A DNA stretch of 64,000 bases from Sphingobacteriia bacterium (GCA_015999745.1 JAECQP010000002.1:1-64000); one strand, 5' to 3'. Positions 7,862-17,832 are shown, counted from the first letter of the stretch. The notes: generated by a model from the sequence alone, not told the origin. Numbers and translations are program-made.

Positions 7862-9805
7862 ATGCTTACCACACTCTATTATTTTTTGCAGGTAGTGTTA
7901 TGCAGTGGAATCATGATGGGTTACTACTGGCTGGTATTGCGCAACAAGCGCTTCCATCAGTACAACCGCTTTTATATACTGGCCATTGCCGCGTTGGCCT
8001 GGATTGTTCCGTTGATCAAGATTCAATGGAATAATCCGGGGAACAATGACCTGCAACTGGTCCGTTTCTTCTCCGTTATTGCCGATAACAATTCGGAAAT
8101 TGAATCCGGCCTTACCGGAAACAGTGTTTATATGAACTGGCAGGGCGCTCTGGTAGCGCTGTACGCCCTGGTAGCATTAGCCCTCCTGATCAGTATGATC
8201 CGGGCAATCTTCCGCATCTATCAGTTGCTGAAAACCCATTCCTGCAAAACGGTCGGAGACGTGTACCTGGTACTCACCAGGGCCGAAGGCGCCCCCTTCT
8301 CGTTCTTCCGGTATATTTTCTGGCACGAATCCATCGACCTGAAGAGTGATGCCGGAAAGCAAATGATGCAGCACGAACTAACCCATGTCCGGCAGAAACA
8401 CAGCATCGATAAAATGGCGATGCAACTGGTGCTCATTGCCGGATGGTTCAATCCCTTCTTTTGGCTGATGAAGAAAGAAATGGAAATGATCCATGAATTC
8501 ATTGCCGATCACAAAGCAGTGGCCAGGGGCGATGCGGCTTCCCTGGCGCAGATGTTGCTCGCTGCCAGCTATCCGCAGCAGCAACACTTATTAACCAATC
8601 CTTTTTTCTTTTCACCCATCAAACGAAGACTTCAAATGATCTCGAACCAGCATCATCCTAAATTCAGCTACCTGCGTCGCCTGGTGGTATTGCCGCTGCT
8701 GGCCGTGGTAGTAGTATTTTTTTCCTTCAGGAATAAAAATGCCGAAAGCGCCGGCTCCATTTCCGTAGCGGCCGTTCTGCAGGAAGTGTATAGGGAAGTC
8801 CCTGCTGCCATGCAACCTGCCAGACTAACCAATCGTCCGGCCAGGGATACCATTATCCTCAACTCCGACTCTGTTTACCGCCTACCCAAAGGAGAACCGG
8901 TGAAACTGGTTCAGGAAAACGGGAAAATGGCCACGGTGGTGATAGATGGGAATGGTTTACAACCGAAGGAGCGCAAAGACGGCAGCGCTTTGCTGAGTTC
9001 CTTCCCCGAAGGAAAGAAGCCGGTTATTTTACTGGATGGAGATAGGGTAACAGAAACAGAACTGTCTGTTATTTCGCCCGATGATATTGCTACCATTAAT
9101 GTAATGAAAGGCGGATCTGCCAGGGAGCTCTTCAAAGAGGATATTGCTGAAAATGGGGTGGTCATGATTACGACTAAAAAAGCCGCTTCCGGGGAACTTA
9201 AAGTGAAAATCCGCAACGAACATGAACCCGTGAAAAAACTCAATGAAAAAGTACTGGTGGTGCTGGACGGTGTTGTTCAGGATAAAACCATCGGAGAGTT
9301 AAACATTCTTCCTGAAAAAATAGCTTCGGTTTCTGTGTTGAAAGGAGCATTGGCTAAACAGTCTTATGGCGAGCGTGCAAAGGGCGGGGCCATACTGATT
9401 AAAACCAAAGAAGGACCTGTTACCGTAAGGGAGTATGAAGGGTCGCCTGAAAAGATCAGGGCTGCTACACAAATGGGTTACAAAATAATTAAGGAACCCG
9501 AAGAACCGGCTCATTTTCCGGGAGGGAAAGAAACCTGGTCCAAATACCTCTACAGAAACCTGAACAAAGAACTGCCCGGGAAAGCCGGAGCTCCTCCGGG
9601 AAATTATACCGTTCAGCTTTCTTTTTTGGTAGCTCCAAACGGACTCATTAGTAATTTAATAGCAGAAAATAATCCGGGTTTTGGAACTGCTGAAGAAGCC
9701 GTTCGTGTGATCAGGTATGGTCCCAAATGGGTTCCTGCCAAAGAGGGAGGGAAAGCGGTTCTATCACAGGTTAAACAAACGATCCGTTTTGTTGTAAAAG
9801 AATAA
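7862..9805 (+). CDS. M56 family metallopeptidase (BlaR1-like) with TonB-plug-like repeats and TonB C-terminal domain
   Basis: N-terminal TM bundle, HELTHVRQKHS zinc motif; two INVMKGGSARELF.../VSVLKGALAKQSYG... plug-like repeats; C-terminal TonB-like domain (PGNYTVQLSFLVAPNGLISN). Confidence 0.9.
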   Translation: MLTTLYYFLQVVLCSGIMMGYYWLVLRNKRFHQYNRFYILAIAALAWIVPLIKIQWNNPGNNDLQLVRFFSVIADNNSEIESGLTGNSVYMNWQGALVALYALVALALLISMIRAIFRIYQLLKTHSCKTVGDVYLVLTRAEGAPFSFFRYIFWHESIDLKSDAGKQMMQHELTHVRQKHSIDKMAMQLVLIAGWFNPFFWLMKKEMEMIHEFIADHKAVARGDAASLAQMLLAASYPQQQHLLTNPFFFSPIKRRLQMISNQHHPKFSYLRRLVVLPLLAVVVVFFSFRNKNAESAGSISVAAVLQEVYREVPAAMQPARLTNRPARDTIILNSDSVYRLPKGEPVKLVQENGKMATVVIDGNGLQPKERKDGSALLSSFPEGKKPVILLDGDRVTETELSVISPDDIATINVMKGGSARELFKEDIAENGVVMITTKKAASGELKVKIRNEHEPVKKLNEKVLVVLDGVVQDKTIGELNILPEKIASVSVLKGALAKQSYGERAKGGAILIKTKEGPVTVREYEGSPEKIRAATQMGYKIIKEPEEPAHFPGGKETWSKYLYRNLNKELPGKAGAPPGNYTVQLSFLVAPNGLISNLIAENNPGFGTAEEAVRVIRYGPKWVPAKEGGKAVLSQVKQTIRFVVKE

Positions 9806-9809
9806 CCCG

Positions 9810-10103
9810 TTAAAGAAACCACTTAAACAATAAGGTAACCACTGCATAAAGACAGGTCGCAACAAATACGCCTTTTGCGGTCTTGTCTTTATGCTGGTTA
9901 ATGTAAATGGTGAACACGATGGCGTTTGCCACCAGCGCCACACTGATAATGCCGCTCAATAAAGATTTTTGCATGTTCAGTACCTGGAAGAATTCATTCA
10001 GGGTAAACAGGCGGAACTTCCAGAAATAATAGCCAAAGATCCCGGCAATCGGCGCCAGGAAACCCAATATCAATCCCAATCGGAGATCATCTTTTTTCAA
10101 CAT
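9810..10103 (-). CDS. Small membrane protein of unknown function
   Basis: 97 aa, 3 predicted TM segments; start overlaps surE stop region, so likely cotranscribed. Confidence 0.7.
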   Translation of the reverse strand: MLKKDDLRLGLILGFLAPIAGIFGYYFWKFRLFTLNEFFQVLNMQKSLLSGIISVALVANAIVFTIYINQHKDKTAKGVFVATCLYAVVTLLFKWFL

Positions 10104-10906
10104 CAGAATTTCCAGGTTTTTTCCAGTTCTTTCTTCAATGCATAGTTGGTCAGGTCAAACTGTACGGGCACCACGCTTACATAATTGTTCTTCAGTGCCC
10201 ATACATCGCTCTCTTTGCTCTTATCAAAATTGACGAACTCTCCGGTGAGCCAGAAATATTTTTTGCCATGCGGGTCCTTGCGTTCGTCAAATTTCTCTTC
10301 GTATTTGGCATAGGCCTGGTGACAGATCTTAATACCCTTGATCAGTTTTTCGCTCACATACGGAATGTTTACGTTCAGGCAAAGATGCTTGTTGGTCTTT
10401 TTGGATTTTAATACCTGCTCCACAATCATGCGAACGTATTTCTTAGCGGCTGTAAAATCAGCTTCAATGCTGAACTCCAGGAGGCTGAATCCGATGCTCG
10501 GAATGCTTTCGATGGATGCTTCCAGCGCCGCCGACATGGTACCGGAATAAATTACATTGATAGAGTTATTGGCGCCATGGTTAATGCCGCTTAAACAGAT
10601 ATCCGGTTTGCGGTGCAATACTTTATCTACTGATAATTTAACACAGTCTACCGGTGTGCCGCTGCAGCTCCAGCATTCAACGCCTTCTACAATAGGGGCT
10701 GCTTTATGCAAGCGCAGGGGCTCTCCAATGGTAATGGCATGACCCATTCCACTCTGTGGTTTATCCGGGGCCACTACTACAATCTTTCCCAACCCTTTTA
10801 CGGCTTCTGTGAGCGCTTTAATACCGGGAGCCGTGATACCATCGTCGTTGGTGATGAGGATCACCGGTTCGTGCTTTCTTTTTTTGGTTGCTTTTGATAT
10901 TGACAT
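10103..10906 (-). CDS. surE: 5'/3'-nucleotidase SurE
   Basis: ILITNDDGITAPGIKAL; VVAPDKPQSGMGHAIT; LSGINHGANN. Confidence 0.95.
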   Translation of the reverse strand: MSISKATKKRKHEPVILITNDDGITAPGIKALTEAVKGLGKIVVVAPDKPQSGMGHAITIGEPLRLHKAAPIVEGVECWSCSGTPVDCVKLSVDKVLHRKPDICLSGINHGANNSINVIYSGTMSAALEASIESIPSIGFSLLEFSIEADFTAAKKYVRMIVEQVLKSKKTNKHLCLNVNIPYVSEKLIKGIKICHQAYAKYEEKFDERKDPHGKKYFWLTGEFVNFDKSKESDVWALKNNYVSVVPVQFDLTNYALKKELEKTWKF

Positions 10907-10935
10907 AGCTGCAAGATACAGTTTAGTAAAGCCTG

Positions 10936-12591
10936 TTATTTCTTTTTGGCTGTTGTTTTTGTGCTAAAGTATTTGAACACCGGAAATGCAACCGGCGTTG
11001 TGCCGGCTCCTTTCGCTTCCAGGTATTCGTCGAAGAAATTCCAGGTGAGTAACCCGTCATCCGACTGGGGCTCCAGTGTGTAAAAGATCAGGTTGGCCAG
11101 GGGTTGCGCCAGGTCTACCAAAAAATCGCCCGGCTGTACGGTGTATTCGCCGTTTTGGTACCGGCCTTCGGCGGATGCCAGCGAATGCCCTTCAAATTTT
11201 CTGGGCGCTTTACTGAATTGTTCCACCAGGAATGTTTCTCCGGAATACACTTGTTTTTTGGTGGCCTGCGTTACGATGGCGCCCTGTTGTTTCAGGTGTT
11301 CTGCAATACGTGCAAATGCTGCAGGAATAATATAGCCCCTCGGAAGGGTGGCCCGAACCGTATCCCTGAAATCTGCATAGTAGTTCACATTGTCGTAATG
11401 CACTATGCTACCGGTTTTGGTGTAGGCCGAACTACCGTCTGGCTTGGTGTACCTGATGTAATCATAGGTTCTGAAATGGTTCAGCGGCGTTGGTTTAGCC
11501 ACCATTTTATAGCGAACCCCTTTTTGAATTTTTCCGGCATTCTCCAATACATTTTTAATGGCTGCTGCTTCTGCTTCCTGGTTGATGCGGACAATTTCCG
11601 CAGCATGCCGATTGCAATAATCCAGGATCTCGTACACAAATTTATACGTGGTGTTGATGCGCTGGTAAAAACGTTCGTGTGCAAATGCCTCACTCAAAAC
11701 AGACATCCTGTTGCGGAGCCCGATCTGGTTAATGATATAGCGGGGATGGTGGTTATAGGTATAGAATGATTTTAACGGCCATCCTTCTCTTACATTAAAA
11801 TCGCCGAATGGCCCAAAATAGAGATCGTTCTTTTCCTTCACCTGTTGGGTGATATAGGGCAGCATTTTATGGTTGGTGAACTCGAATGGTCCGGGTTGTC
11901 CTGCATAGAGGTATCCCGGCGCCCAGGTAAGCGAATAACCATGCCAGGTGCCATTGGTGGTATGAAGATCCACTACCATCTGCGGGTCCCATGCGGTGAG
12001 GATATTTTGTATCATTCCCCTTGTTTCCGGCGCTTCCATTTTAATGCCATCCCGGTTCAAATCCAGCCCCTGACCGTTTTCCCGGGTGCCGGTTTCCAGC
12101 GGGCTGTTTTCCTGGCTGGGCCTTAAACCCTTTGCCATCTTGTCGTTGCCATCGGTGTTGTACATGGGAACGAATACAATAATCTGGTTTTTCAGCAGTT
12201 CTTTTTTATTTCCCAGTAAAATATCGCGTATCAGCATCATGCACACTTCTTTTCCTTCCACTTCACCCCCGTGAATATTGGCCTGGATATAGATTACTGG
12301 CTTGCCGGATGCTTTGGCTGCTTCGGGGCTGGTAACAGCAGGTTGCGACAATACGACCATCGGAATATCCTTTCCCAGTGTACTGGTGCCGGTACTGCCG
12401 ATATGAATGTTTGGGCTCATGGTTTTGATGCTGCCGAGAAACTGCATCATATCTGCATAGGTAGTTGTTTTTTCAAAGTTGGATTTTTCAGGAACCAGTA
12501 ACAGCGATTCGGGAAATACCGTGGAAGTTTGTGCGGAGGCACTTAATGTTAATGTGCCTGCCAGCAGAACGAGTGAGAGGTTTTTTTTCAT
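10936..12591 (-). CDS. M14 family zinc carboxypeptidase, secreted
   Basis: Signal peptide; NIHGGEVEGKE zinc motif, DLNRDGIK, VVDLHTTNGT. Confidence 0.88.
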   Translation of the reverse strand: MKKNLSLVLLAGTLTLSASAQTSTVFPESLLLVPEKSNFEKTTTYADMMQFLGSIKTMSPNIHIGSTGTSTLGKDIPMVVLSQPAVTSPEAAKASGKPVIYIQANIHGGEVEGKEVCMMLIRDILLGNKKELLKNQIIVFVPMYNTDGNDKMAKGLRPSQENSPLETGTRENGQGLDLNRDGIKMEAPETRGMIQNILTAWDPQMVVDLHTTNGTWHGYSLTWAPGYLYAGQPGPFEFTNHKMLPYITQQVKEKNDLYFGPFGDFNVREGWPLKSFYTYNHHPRYIINQIGLRNRMSVLSEAFAHERFYQRINTTYKFVYEILDYCNRHAAEIVRINQEAEAAAIKNVLENAGKIQKGVRYKMVAKPTPLNHFRTYDYIRYTKPDGSSAYTKTGSIVHYDNVNYYADFRDTVRATLPRGYIIPAAFARIAEHLKQQGAIVTQATKKQVYSGETFLVEQFSKAPRKFEGHSLASAEGRYQNGEYTVQPGDFLVDLAQPLANLIFYTLEPQSDDGLLTWNFFDEYLEAKGAGTTPVAFPVFKYFSTKTTAKKK

Positions 12592-12663
12592 CGGGTTGAT
12601 TTACGAGGTGGTTACAGATGGAAAAGTACTGTAATACGATGAATCAAAAATAAATTTTGAAAA

Positions 12664-12678
12664 ACTAAAAAGTTTAGT
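12664..12678. promoter_or_regulatory. Candidate autoregulatory operator of the S24 repressor
   Basis: ACTAAA-AAG-TTTAGT perfect 6-bp arms lying between a -33-like TTTTG and a -7-like TATTTTG, directly upstream of the repressor start at 12703. Confidence 0.5.
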
Positions 12679-12702
12679 ATTTTGCAGCTAAATACATTAG
12701 TT

Positions 12703-13458
12703 ATGTCAAACGCTGGAAAAAATTTACGTTACCTGCGCAAGCTGCGTGGCTGGACCCAGGAGGAGTTTGCGAATAAGCTAAAAATCAAAAGATCCCTGGT
12801 GGGCGCTTACGAAGAAGAACGGGCGGAACCCAAGCTGGAAGTAATGGAACAGGTTTGTGCCATTTTTAAACTCAGCTTAGAGGAACTGCTGTTCAAAGAC
12901 CTGAATGAAGCCCGGGGAGGGGGCTCTTACCTCGATAAACGCCGCCAGATGAAGATGGTGGCCGAATCCGCCGAAGTGCGGTTTGTGCCGGTTAAAGCTG
13001 CTGCGGGTTATCTCACGGGCTATGCTGATCCGGAGTTTATTGACGAACTGAATACATTTACGCTGCCCATGCTGGCTCCCGGCCAGTATCGTGCGTTTGA
13101 AATCATTGGAGACAGTATGCTGCCTACCCCAAGCGGTAGCGTAATTGTAGGCGAGCGGGTAGAGGGGTTGGAGGACCTGAAGAACAGTAATACCTATGTA
13201 GTATTATCCCGCACTGAAGGCGTTGCCTATAAAAGGGTGATGAAGAACAATCGCCTGAAGAATAAAATCACCCTGATCAGTGATAATCCGATCTACGAGC
13301 CTTACAATGTAAGCGCGGAAGATGTGCTGGAAATCTGGAAAGCCGTTTACATTCTGCAGAAAGCCAATGCCGCTCCCCGTTGGGACGTGAATCAACTGGC
13401 CGGTATGGTGAACAATCTGCAGGAGCAGGTAAGCACACTGAAGAAAAAAATGAACTAG
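12703..13458 (+). CDS. XRE HTH plus S24 peptidase (LexA-like) transcriptional regulator
   Basis: HTH (LRKLRGWTQEEFANKLKIKRSLVGAYEE); AAAG-type cleavage site; GDSM nucleophile; VAYKRV lysine; C-terminal coiled coil. Confidence 0.9.
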   Translation: MSNAGKNLRYLRKLRGWTQEEFANKLKIKRSLVGAYEEERAEPKLEVMEQVCAIFKLSLEELLFKDLNEARGGGSYLDKRRQMKMVAESAEVRFVPVKAAAGYLTGYADPEFIDELNTFTLPMLAPGQYRAFEIIGDSMLPTPSGSVIVGERVEGLEDLKNSNTYVVLSRTEGVAYKRVMKNNRLKNKITLISDNPIYEPYNVSAEDVLEIWKAVYILQKANAAPRWDVNQLAGMVNNLQEQVSTLKKKMN

Positions 13459-13464
13459 GCCCCA

Positions 13465-14139
13465 TTAGCTGCTTCGTAATTTCATGATCGTTCCATCTGC
13501 AATGGCATATACGGAATCGCTTTTTTGCGAACGCATGATTTTTATTCCGCTGAACCGGCTGAAGGCCGGTAAAATACATTGCTGTTTTCCAAAGAAGAAA
13601 CAGGGAAACTGCAGACATTGTTTGGCGGTTCCTTGTAAAGAAACGCCGGGATGTATATGTCCGGAAAAACTATAACGCCCCTTTATTGTTTCGGTGTTAT
13701 CTGCGGGGTCGTGTACAAAATCAAATGCATCTATCTGGTAGATGCCCTCCTGCACCTCAATGTCCGCCGCCGCATACCAAGCGGCATCCAGCAGGTCATG
13801 GTTACCCCTGACCAATACCAGGCGCGTATGGACCATGTCCCTTCTCCATTTCAGGAACAGCTCCAGTTCCCGATTTTCCCTGCTGTGAAACAGATCGCCC
13901 ACCACAATAATCTGCTGTGGTTTAAAATGAGTAACCTGCTGCACAAATCGTTGCAGGTCTTCTTTATACACCTGTTGCGGAACGGCAATTCCATTTTTGC
14001 GAAAATGCCCTGTTTTTCCAAAATGAGTATCCGATAAGATCAGTGTTTGCGCTTCCTCCCAAAAAATACACCGTTCGGCGCTGAGCCAGAAATGATGATT
14101 GTTGATGGAATGTAACAGCGGTGCAGACATGGGTTGCAA
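13465..14139 (-). CDS. pdeM: Ligase-associated DNA damage response endonuclease PdeM (metallophosphoesterase)
   Basis: LSDTHFGKTGHFRKNGIAVPQ, VVGDLFHSREN, VRGNHD, SGHIHPG. Confidence 0.88.
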   Translation of the reverse strand: MQPMSAPLLHSINNHHFWLSAERCIFWEEAQTLILSDTHFGKTGHFRKNGIAVPQQVYKEDLQRFVQQVTHFKPQQIIVVGDLFHSRENRELELFLKWRRDMVHTRLVLVRGNHDLLDAAWYAAADIEVQEGIYQIDAFDFVHDPADNTETIKGRYSFSGHIHPGVSLQGTAKQCLQFPCFFFGKQQCILPAFSRFSGIKIMRSQKSDSVYAIADGTIMKLRSS

Positions 14140-14157
14140 AGATAAGTTTACCGGCTG

Positions 14158-16611
14158 TTACAGGGCCGTTAACTGTTCCTGCATTTTTTTGATGCGGTCT
14201 TCCAATTTTTCGGAACTGAGGTTGTTCCGGTTCAACCCGTCTACAATAATCGGGAATGATAATGGCGTAAGTTTTTGAGGGAAGGTCAGCACAATCCTGC
14301 TCTGCGAGATCCGTTGCAGGGCCTGCCGCAAGCGTACCTCGTCCATCTGCTGCACCAGCACTTCATTGTAAGCCTGCCTGAGTAAAATATTGCCGGGATC
14401 GTATTCTTCAAATACTTTAAACAGCAACGAAGCCGATGATTGTAAATGCCTTGCTTTCTGGTGCTGCCCGGGAAAACCCTGAAAAATCAGGCCGCCAATT
14501 ACCGCTATATCCCGGAATTTTCGTTTGGCCATCTCTGTACTGTTGATGCTTCTCTGAATATCCGCCAGCAGGTTTTCATCGGTAAATAATTCTGCCGCAT
14601 TACTGTCGTCTACAGGAATGGGCTGGTCGCTCAGTAATTCAAATCCATAGTCGTTCATGGAAATGGAAAAACTGATGGGCCGGATCTGCCCGATCCTGTA
14701 CGCCAGTATGGCGCTCATGGCTTCATGCACCTGTCTTCCCTCAAAAGGGTACACCAGTAAATGAAATCCATCCCTGTCTTCAATTTGTTCTATCAGCAGT
14801 TCATCTTCACGGGGTATATGCGAGAGGTCCCGCTGCAGCTCAAAGAGTCCCTGCAGGCTTTGTAATTCAATGCCGGCAAGGGGTGTAAGCGCCTGCGCAA
14901 ATGTCTGGCGCAGAATATGACCCAGGTTGGCGGTTAAGCTCATTCTGCCGCCGTTCCAGGAGGGAACAATGGATTTTTTAGCGGATGATTTTCTAACCAG
15001 CACCGTCATGTCTTTGATCATCACCAGTTCCAGGTTTCTTCCGGCCAGTGTAAAAACATCGCCTGGCTCCAGTCTGCTGATGAACCATTCCTCAATCACG
15101 CCTACATAGCCGCCACTCATGAACTTTACTTTTAGCATGGCATCGCTTACGATGGTGCCGATATGCATGCGGTGCCGCATAGCAATGCGTTTATTGTTAA
15201 TTCGGTAGACGCCTCCTTCTAATTCTACTTTATGGTATTCATCGTATTGCTGCAATGCATTTCCCCCGTCTGTTAAATGATGCAGGAGCTCCTGCCATTC
15301 ATTTTCCTGCAGGTCGGCATAGCACCAGGTAGATTTAATCTCTGCATAAATTTCTTCCGCCCGGAATCCTTCTCCAATAGCCAGGGTGCAGAGGTATTGC
15401 AGCAATACATCATAACAAAGCAGCATGGGCTCTTTGCTTTCTATGGCCTCCTCTGCTATGGCTGTTTTCAGGGCAGCAGCTTCCACCAGTTCCAGGCTAT
15501 GGGTGGGCAAAAAATAAATCTTGCTCACTTCTCCGGGCCGGTGCCCGCTTCTGCCTGCTCTTTGCAGGAAACGGGCTACTCCTTTAGGCGAGCCTACCTG
15601 TATCACCGTATCCACCGGCCTGAAATCAACGCCCAGGTCAAGGCTGGCCGTGCATACCACGGCCTTGAGTTTTTCTGTATGCAAGGCTTCTTCTACCCAC
15701 AACCGCAGTTCCTGCTCTATGCTTCCGTGATGCAATGCAATGGCGCCCGCCAGTTGCGGCGCAATCGTGAGCAGGGTCTGGTACCAGGTTTCACTCATGC
15801 CCCTGGTATTGATGAAAATCAAACTGGTTTTGCTTTGTTCTATAATGGGCACCAGGGTAGCGGCAAGCTTTATACCCAGGTGCCCCGACCAGGGATAGCG
15901 CTCTATTTCATCAGGTATGATGGTATGTACTTCTATCGGTTTATGGATATCGGCTTTTACAATGACCCCGGCTTTGTTGAGGGTGCTCAGTAAAACATCT
16001 TTGGCTTCTGTAAGATTGCCGATGGTGGCGCTGATGCCCCAGAGCTGTGTTGCGTTGTGCTGCTGACCGGATCTTCCCTGCCTTGCGGAGGATAATCCTG
16101 CATGAATAATTCTGTTGATGGCCAGTTCGGTCTGTACGCCCCGTTTGCCGCCCATGAGTTCATGCCATTCATCTACTGCTATGATACGCAGGGATCGAAA
16201 CAGTTCAGGGTATCCTTTTTGGGTGAGGATCAGGTGAAGGCTCTCCGGGGTAATGATGAGCACTTCGGGCATGTTCTTTTTTTGTTTTGCCCGCTCTGCA
16301 ACCGGTGTGTCTCCGTTACGGATGCCCACTTTCCATTGCATGCCCAACGATTCAATGGCTTCCTCCATGGCTCTGCCAATATCTTTGGCCAGGGCCCGCA
16401 GCGGCGTGATCCACAACAATTGCAGCCTGTTGTTTTTGAGCTTGCTGTAATCTTCCGGGTGATCGTTGATGAACTGCATCAGCGCGCCTAAAAAAACGGA
16501 ATAGGTTTTTCCGCATCCGGTGGGTGCATTCACCAGGCCGCTCTCCCCATCCAGTATATACTGCCAGGTTTCTTCCTGAAAAGAAAAGGGCTTGAATGAT
16601 TTTGATTTCAA
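14158..16611 (-). CDS. Ligase-associated DNA damage response DEXH-box helicase (Lhr-like)
   Basis: APTGCGKTYS, DEWHEL, FINTRGMSE, QRAGRSGHRPGE; Lhr-like C-terminal region. Confidence 0.92.
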   Translation of the reverse strand: MKSKSFKPFSFQEETWQYILDGESGLVNAPTGCGKTYSVFLGALMQFINDHPEDYSKLKNNRLQLLWITPLRALAKDIGRAMEEAIESLGMQWKVGIRNGDTPVAERAKQKKNMPEVLIITPESLHLILTQKGYPELFRSLRIIAVDEWHELMGGKRGVQTELAINRIIHAGLSSARQGRSGQQHNATQLWGISATIGNLTEAKDVLLSTLNKAGVIVKADIHKPIEVHTIIPDEIERYPWSGHLGIKLAATLVPIIEQSKTSLIFINTRGMSETWYQTLLTIAPQLAGAIALHHGSIEQELRLWVEEALHTEKLKAVVCTASLDLGVDFRPVDTVIQVGSPKGVARFLQRAGRSGHRPGEVSKIYFLPTHSLELVEAAALKTAIAEEAIESKEPMLLCYDVLLQYLCTLAIGEGFRAEEIYAEIKSTWCYADLQENEWQELLHHLTDGGNALQQYDEYHKVELEGGVYRINNKRIAMRHRMHIGTIVSDAMLKVKFMSGGYVGVIEEWFISRLEPGDVFTLAGRNLELVMIKDMTVLVRKSSAKKSIVPSWNGGRMSLTANLGHILRQTFAQALTPLAGIELQSLQGLFELQRDLSHIPREDELLIEQIEDRDGFHLLVYPFEGRQVHEAMSAILAYRIGQIRPISFSISMNDYGFELLSDQPIPVDDSNAAELFTDENLLADIQRSINSTEMAKRKFRDIAVIGGLIFQGFPGQHQKARHLQSSASLLFKVFEEYDPGNILLRQAYNEVLVQQMDEVRLRQALQRISQSRIVLTFPQKLTPLSFPIIVDGLNRNNLSSEKLEDRIKKMQEQLTAL

Positions 16612-16655
16612 CCAGGCCTGTATAATCTGATATCCTTTGCTCCGGTTTTTCAGTT

Positions 16656-17825
16656 TTATTGCACGGATTTAATTTGACCATCCAGTTTGCGAACAAAATA
16701 AAGCTTCTTGTTTTCGAGGTAGTCGGCGCTGAAAGATTCCTTTACAGCTTTTACAGGCTGAAAATCGTACTCGTTGAACAGTTTGAAGTCTTTGTCGGAA
16801 AGGTTGTTGAGCAGCCTGTCCTGGTGTTTCAGCAACAGCCGGCCAAAATGATACAGGGCTTCAAATCCTTTGTACACCATATCGCTGGGCCGGCCAATGT
16901 ATTTGCTGCGATAGGTGGTATTGATGTATTGACCCAGTTTATCTGTTCTGCTGTAATTGTACGGCGTGCTGTAAATGATTTCAGCGTCCTTTCCCAAATC
17001 ACGAATGGCATCCCAGGTGGGCATACCGATGGTAACGGTCTTGTAGCTTTTTACGGAAGCAATGGCTTTCACCAGGTTGGCACCAAATGTTTCATTCAGG
17101 CTGCTGCAGAAAACAATATTCTGCCGGGTGCTGTCTAATTGTTGCAGTACCTGGCCGGTGCTGAATGTATCGCTCAGTTCAACGGACCTGATTTTTAAAG
17201 GCAGCCCCGGTGTTTTTTTGTTCATATCCGCGATCATTCCGGCAATCAAATCTTCTGCCGCCCCTTTTCTTTTGAACAGGGTAATGGACTCAGTAGGATA
17301 ATTCCTGTGCATGTACTTGTACAGGGCCTCAATATGCGTTCTAAGCGTAGGGTTGACCAATGCAAAGTACGGGTTGCCGGTAAGGCCTCCGTCGTTGGGA
17401 TAGGTCATGGAGATCAGCGGAATCCGTTGCTGTTGGGCAAATGCAGCCATTGGTTTTATTTCCGCCCTGGTGTTGAAGGAAGCAATGATCAGCGATACCT
17501 CCTTTAGCGCTTCTTTCTGCAGAATTTTTTCCAAAGGTTCCTGTATGCTTTTGGTATCATAAAAGTACACCTCCAGTTGCTGTTCCTCTGTATTCAGCGA
17601 ATCTGCCGCCAGCATCATTCCATTGTAAAATTCCAGGCCGGGAAGAATGATCCGCGGAAGCGCATTGTTGCCCTGTTTGTATTCCTGTCCGTCAAAAGCA
17701 GAATCCAGGTACACCGGCGCAAACACGGCAATCTTCAGGGGCTTTGTTGCTGTCTGAGCCATTCCTGCCACAAACAAAAGCAAGCAGAAACCTGTTATAG
17801 ATAGTATTTTAAAATGACTGCTCAT
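16656..17825 (-). CDS. ABC-type substrate-binding-like protein (type 1 periplasmic-binding fold)
   Basis: Signal peptide from internal Met; LKIAVFAPVYLDSAF...PGLEFYNGMMLAADSL; Peripla_BP_6-like layout; adjacent to guaA. Confidence 0.7.
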   Translation of the reverse strand: MSSHFKILSITGFCLLLFVAGMAQTATKPLKIAVFAPVYLDSAFDGQEYKQGNNALPRIILPGLEFYNGMMLAADSLNTEEQQLEVYFYDTKSIQEPLEKILQKEALKEVSLIIASFNTRAEIKPMAAFAQQQRIPLISMTYPNDGGLTGNPYFALVNPTLRTHIEALYKYMHRNYPTESITLFKRKGAAEDLIAGMIADMNKKTPGLPLKIRSVELSDTFSTGQVLQQLDSTRQNIVFCSSLNETFGANLVKAIASVKSYKTVTIGMPTWDAIRDLGKDAEIIYSTPYNYSRTDKLGQYINTTYRSKYIGRPSDMVYKGFEALYHFGRLLLKHQDRLLNNLSDKDFKLFNEYDFQPVKAVKESFSADYLENKKLYFVRKLDGQIKSVQ

Positions 17826-17832
17826 GTTGATT

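Noticed and set aside
15277-15993. 238-aa plus-strand ORF opposite the Lhr-like helicase
   Set aside because: Antisense shadow ORF
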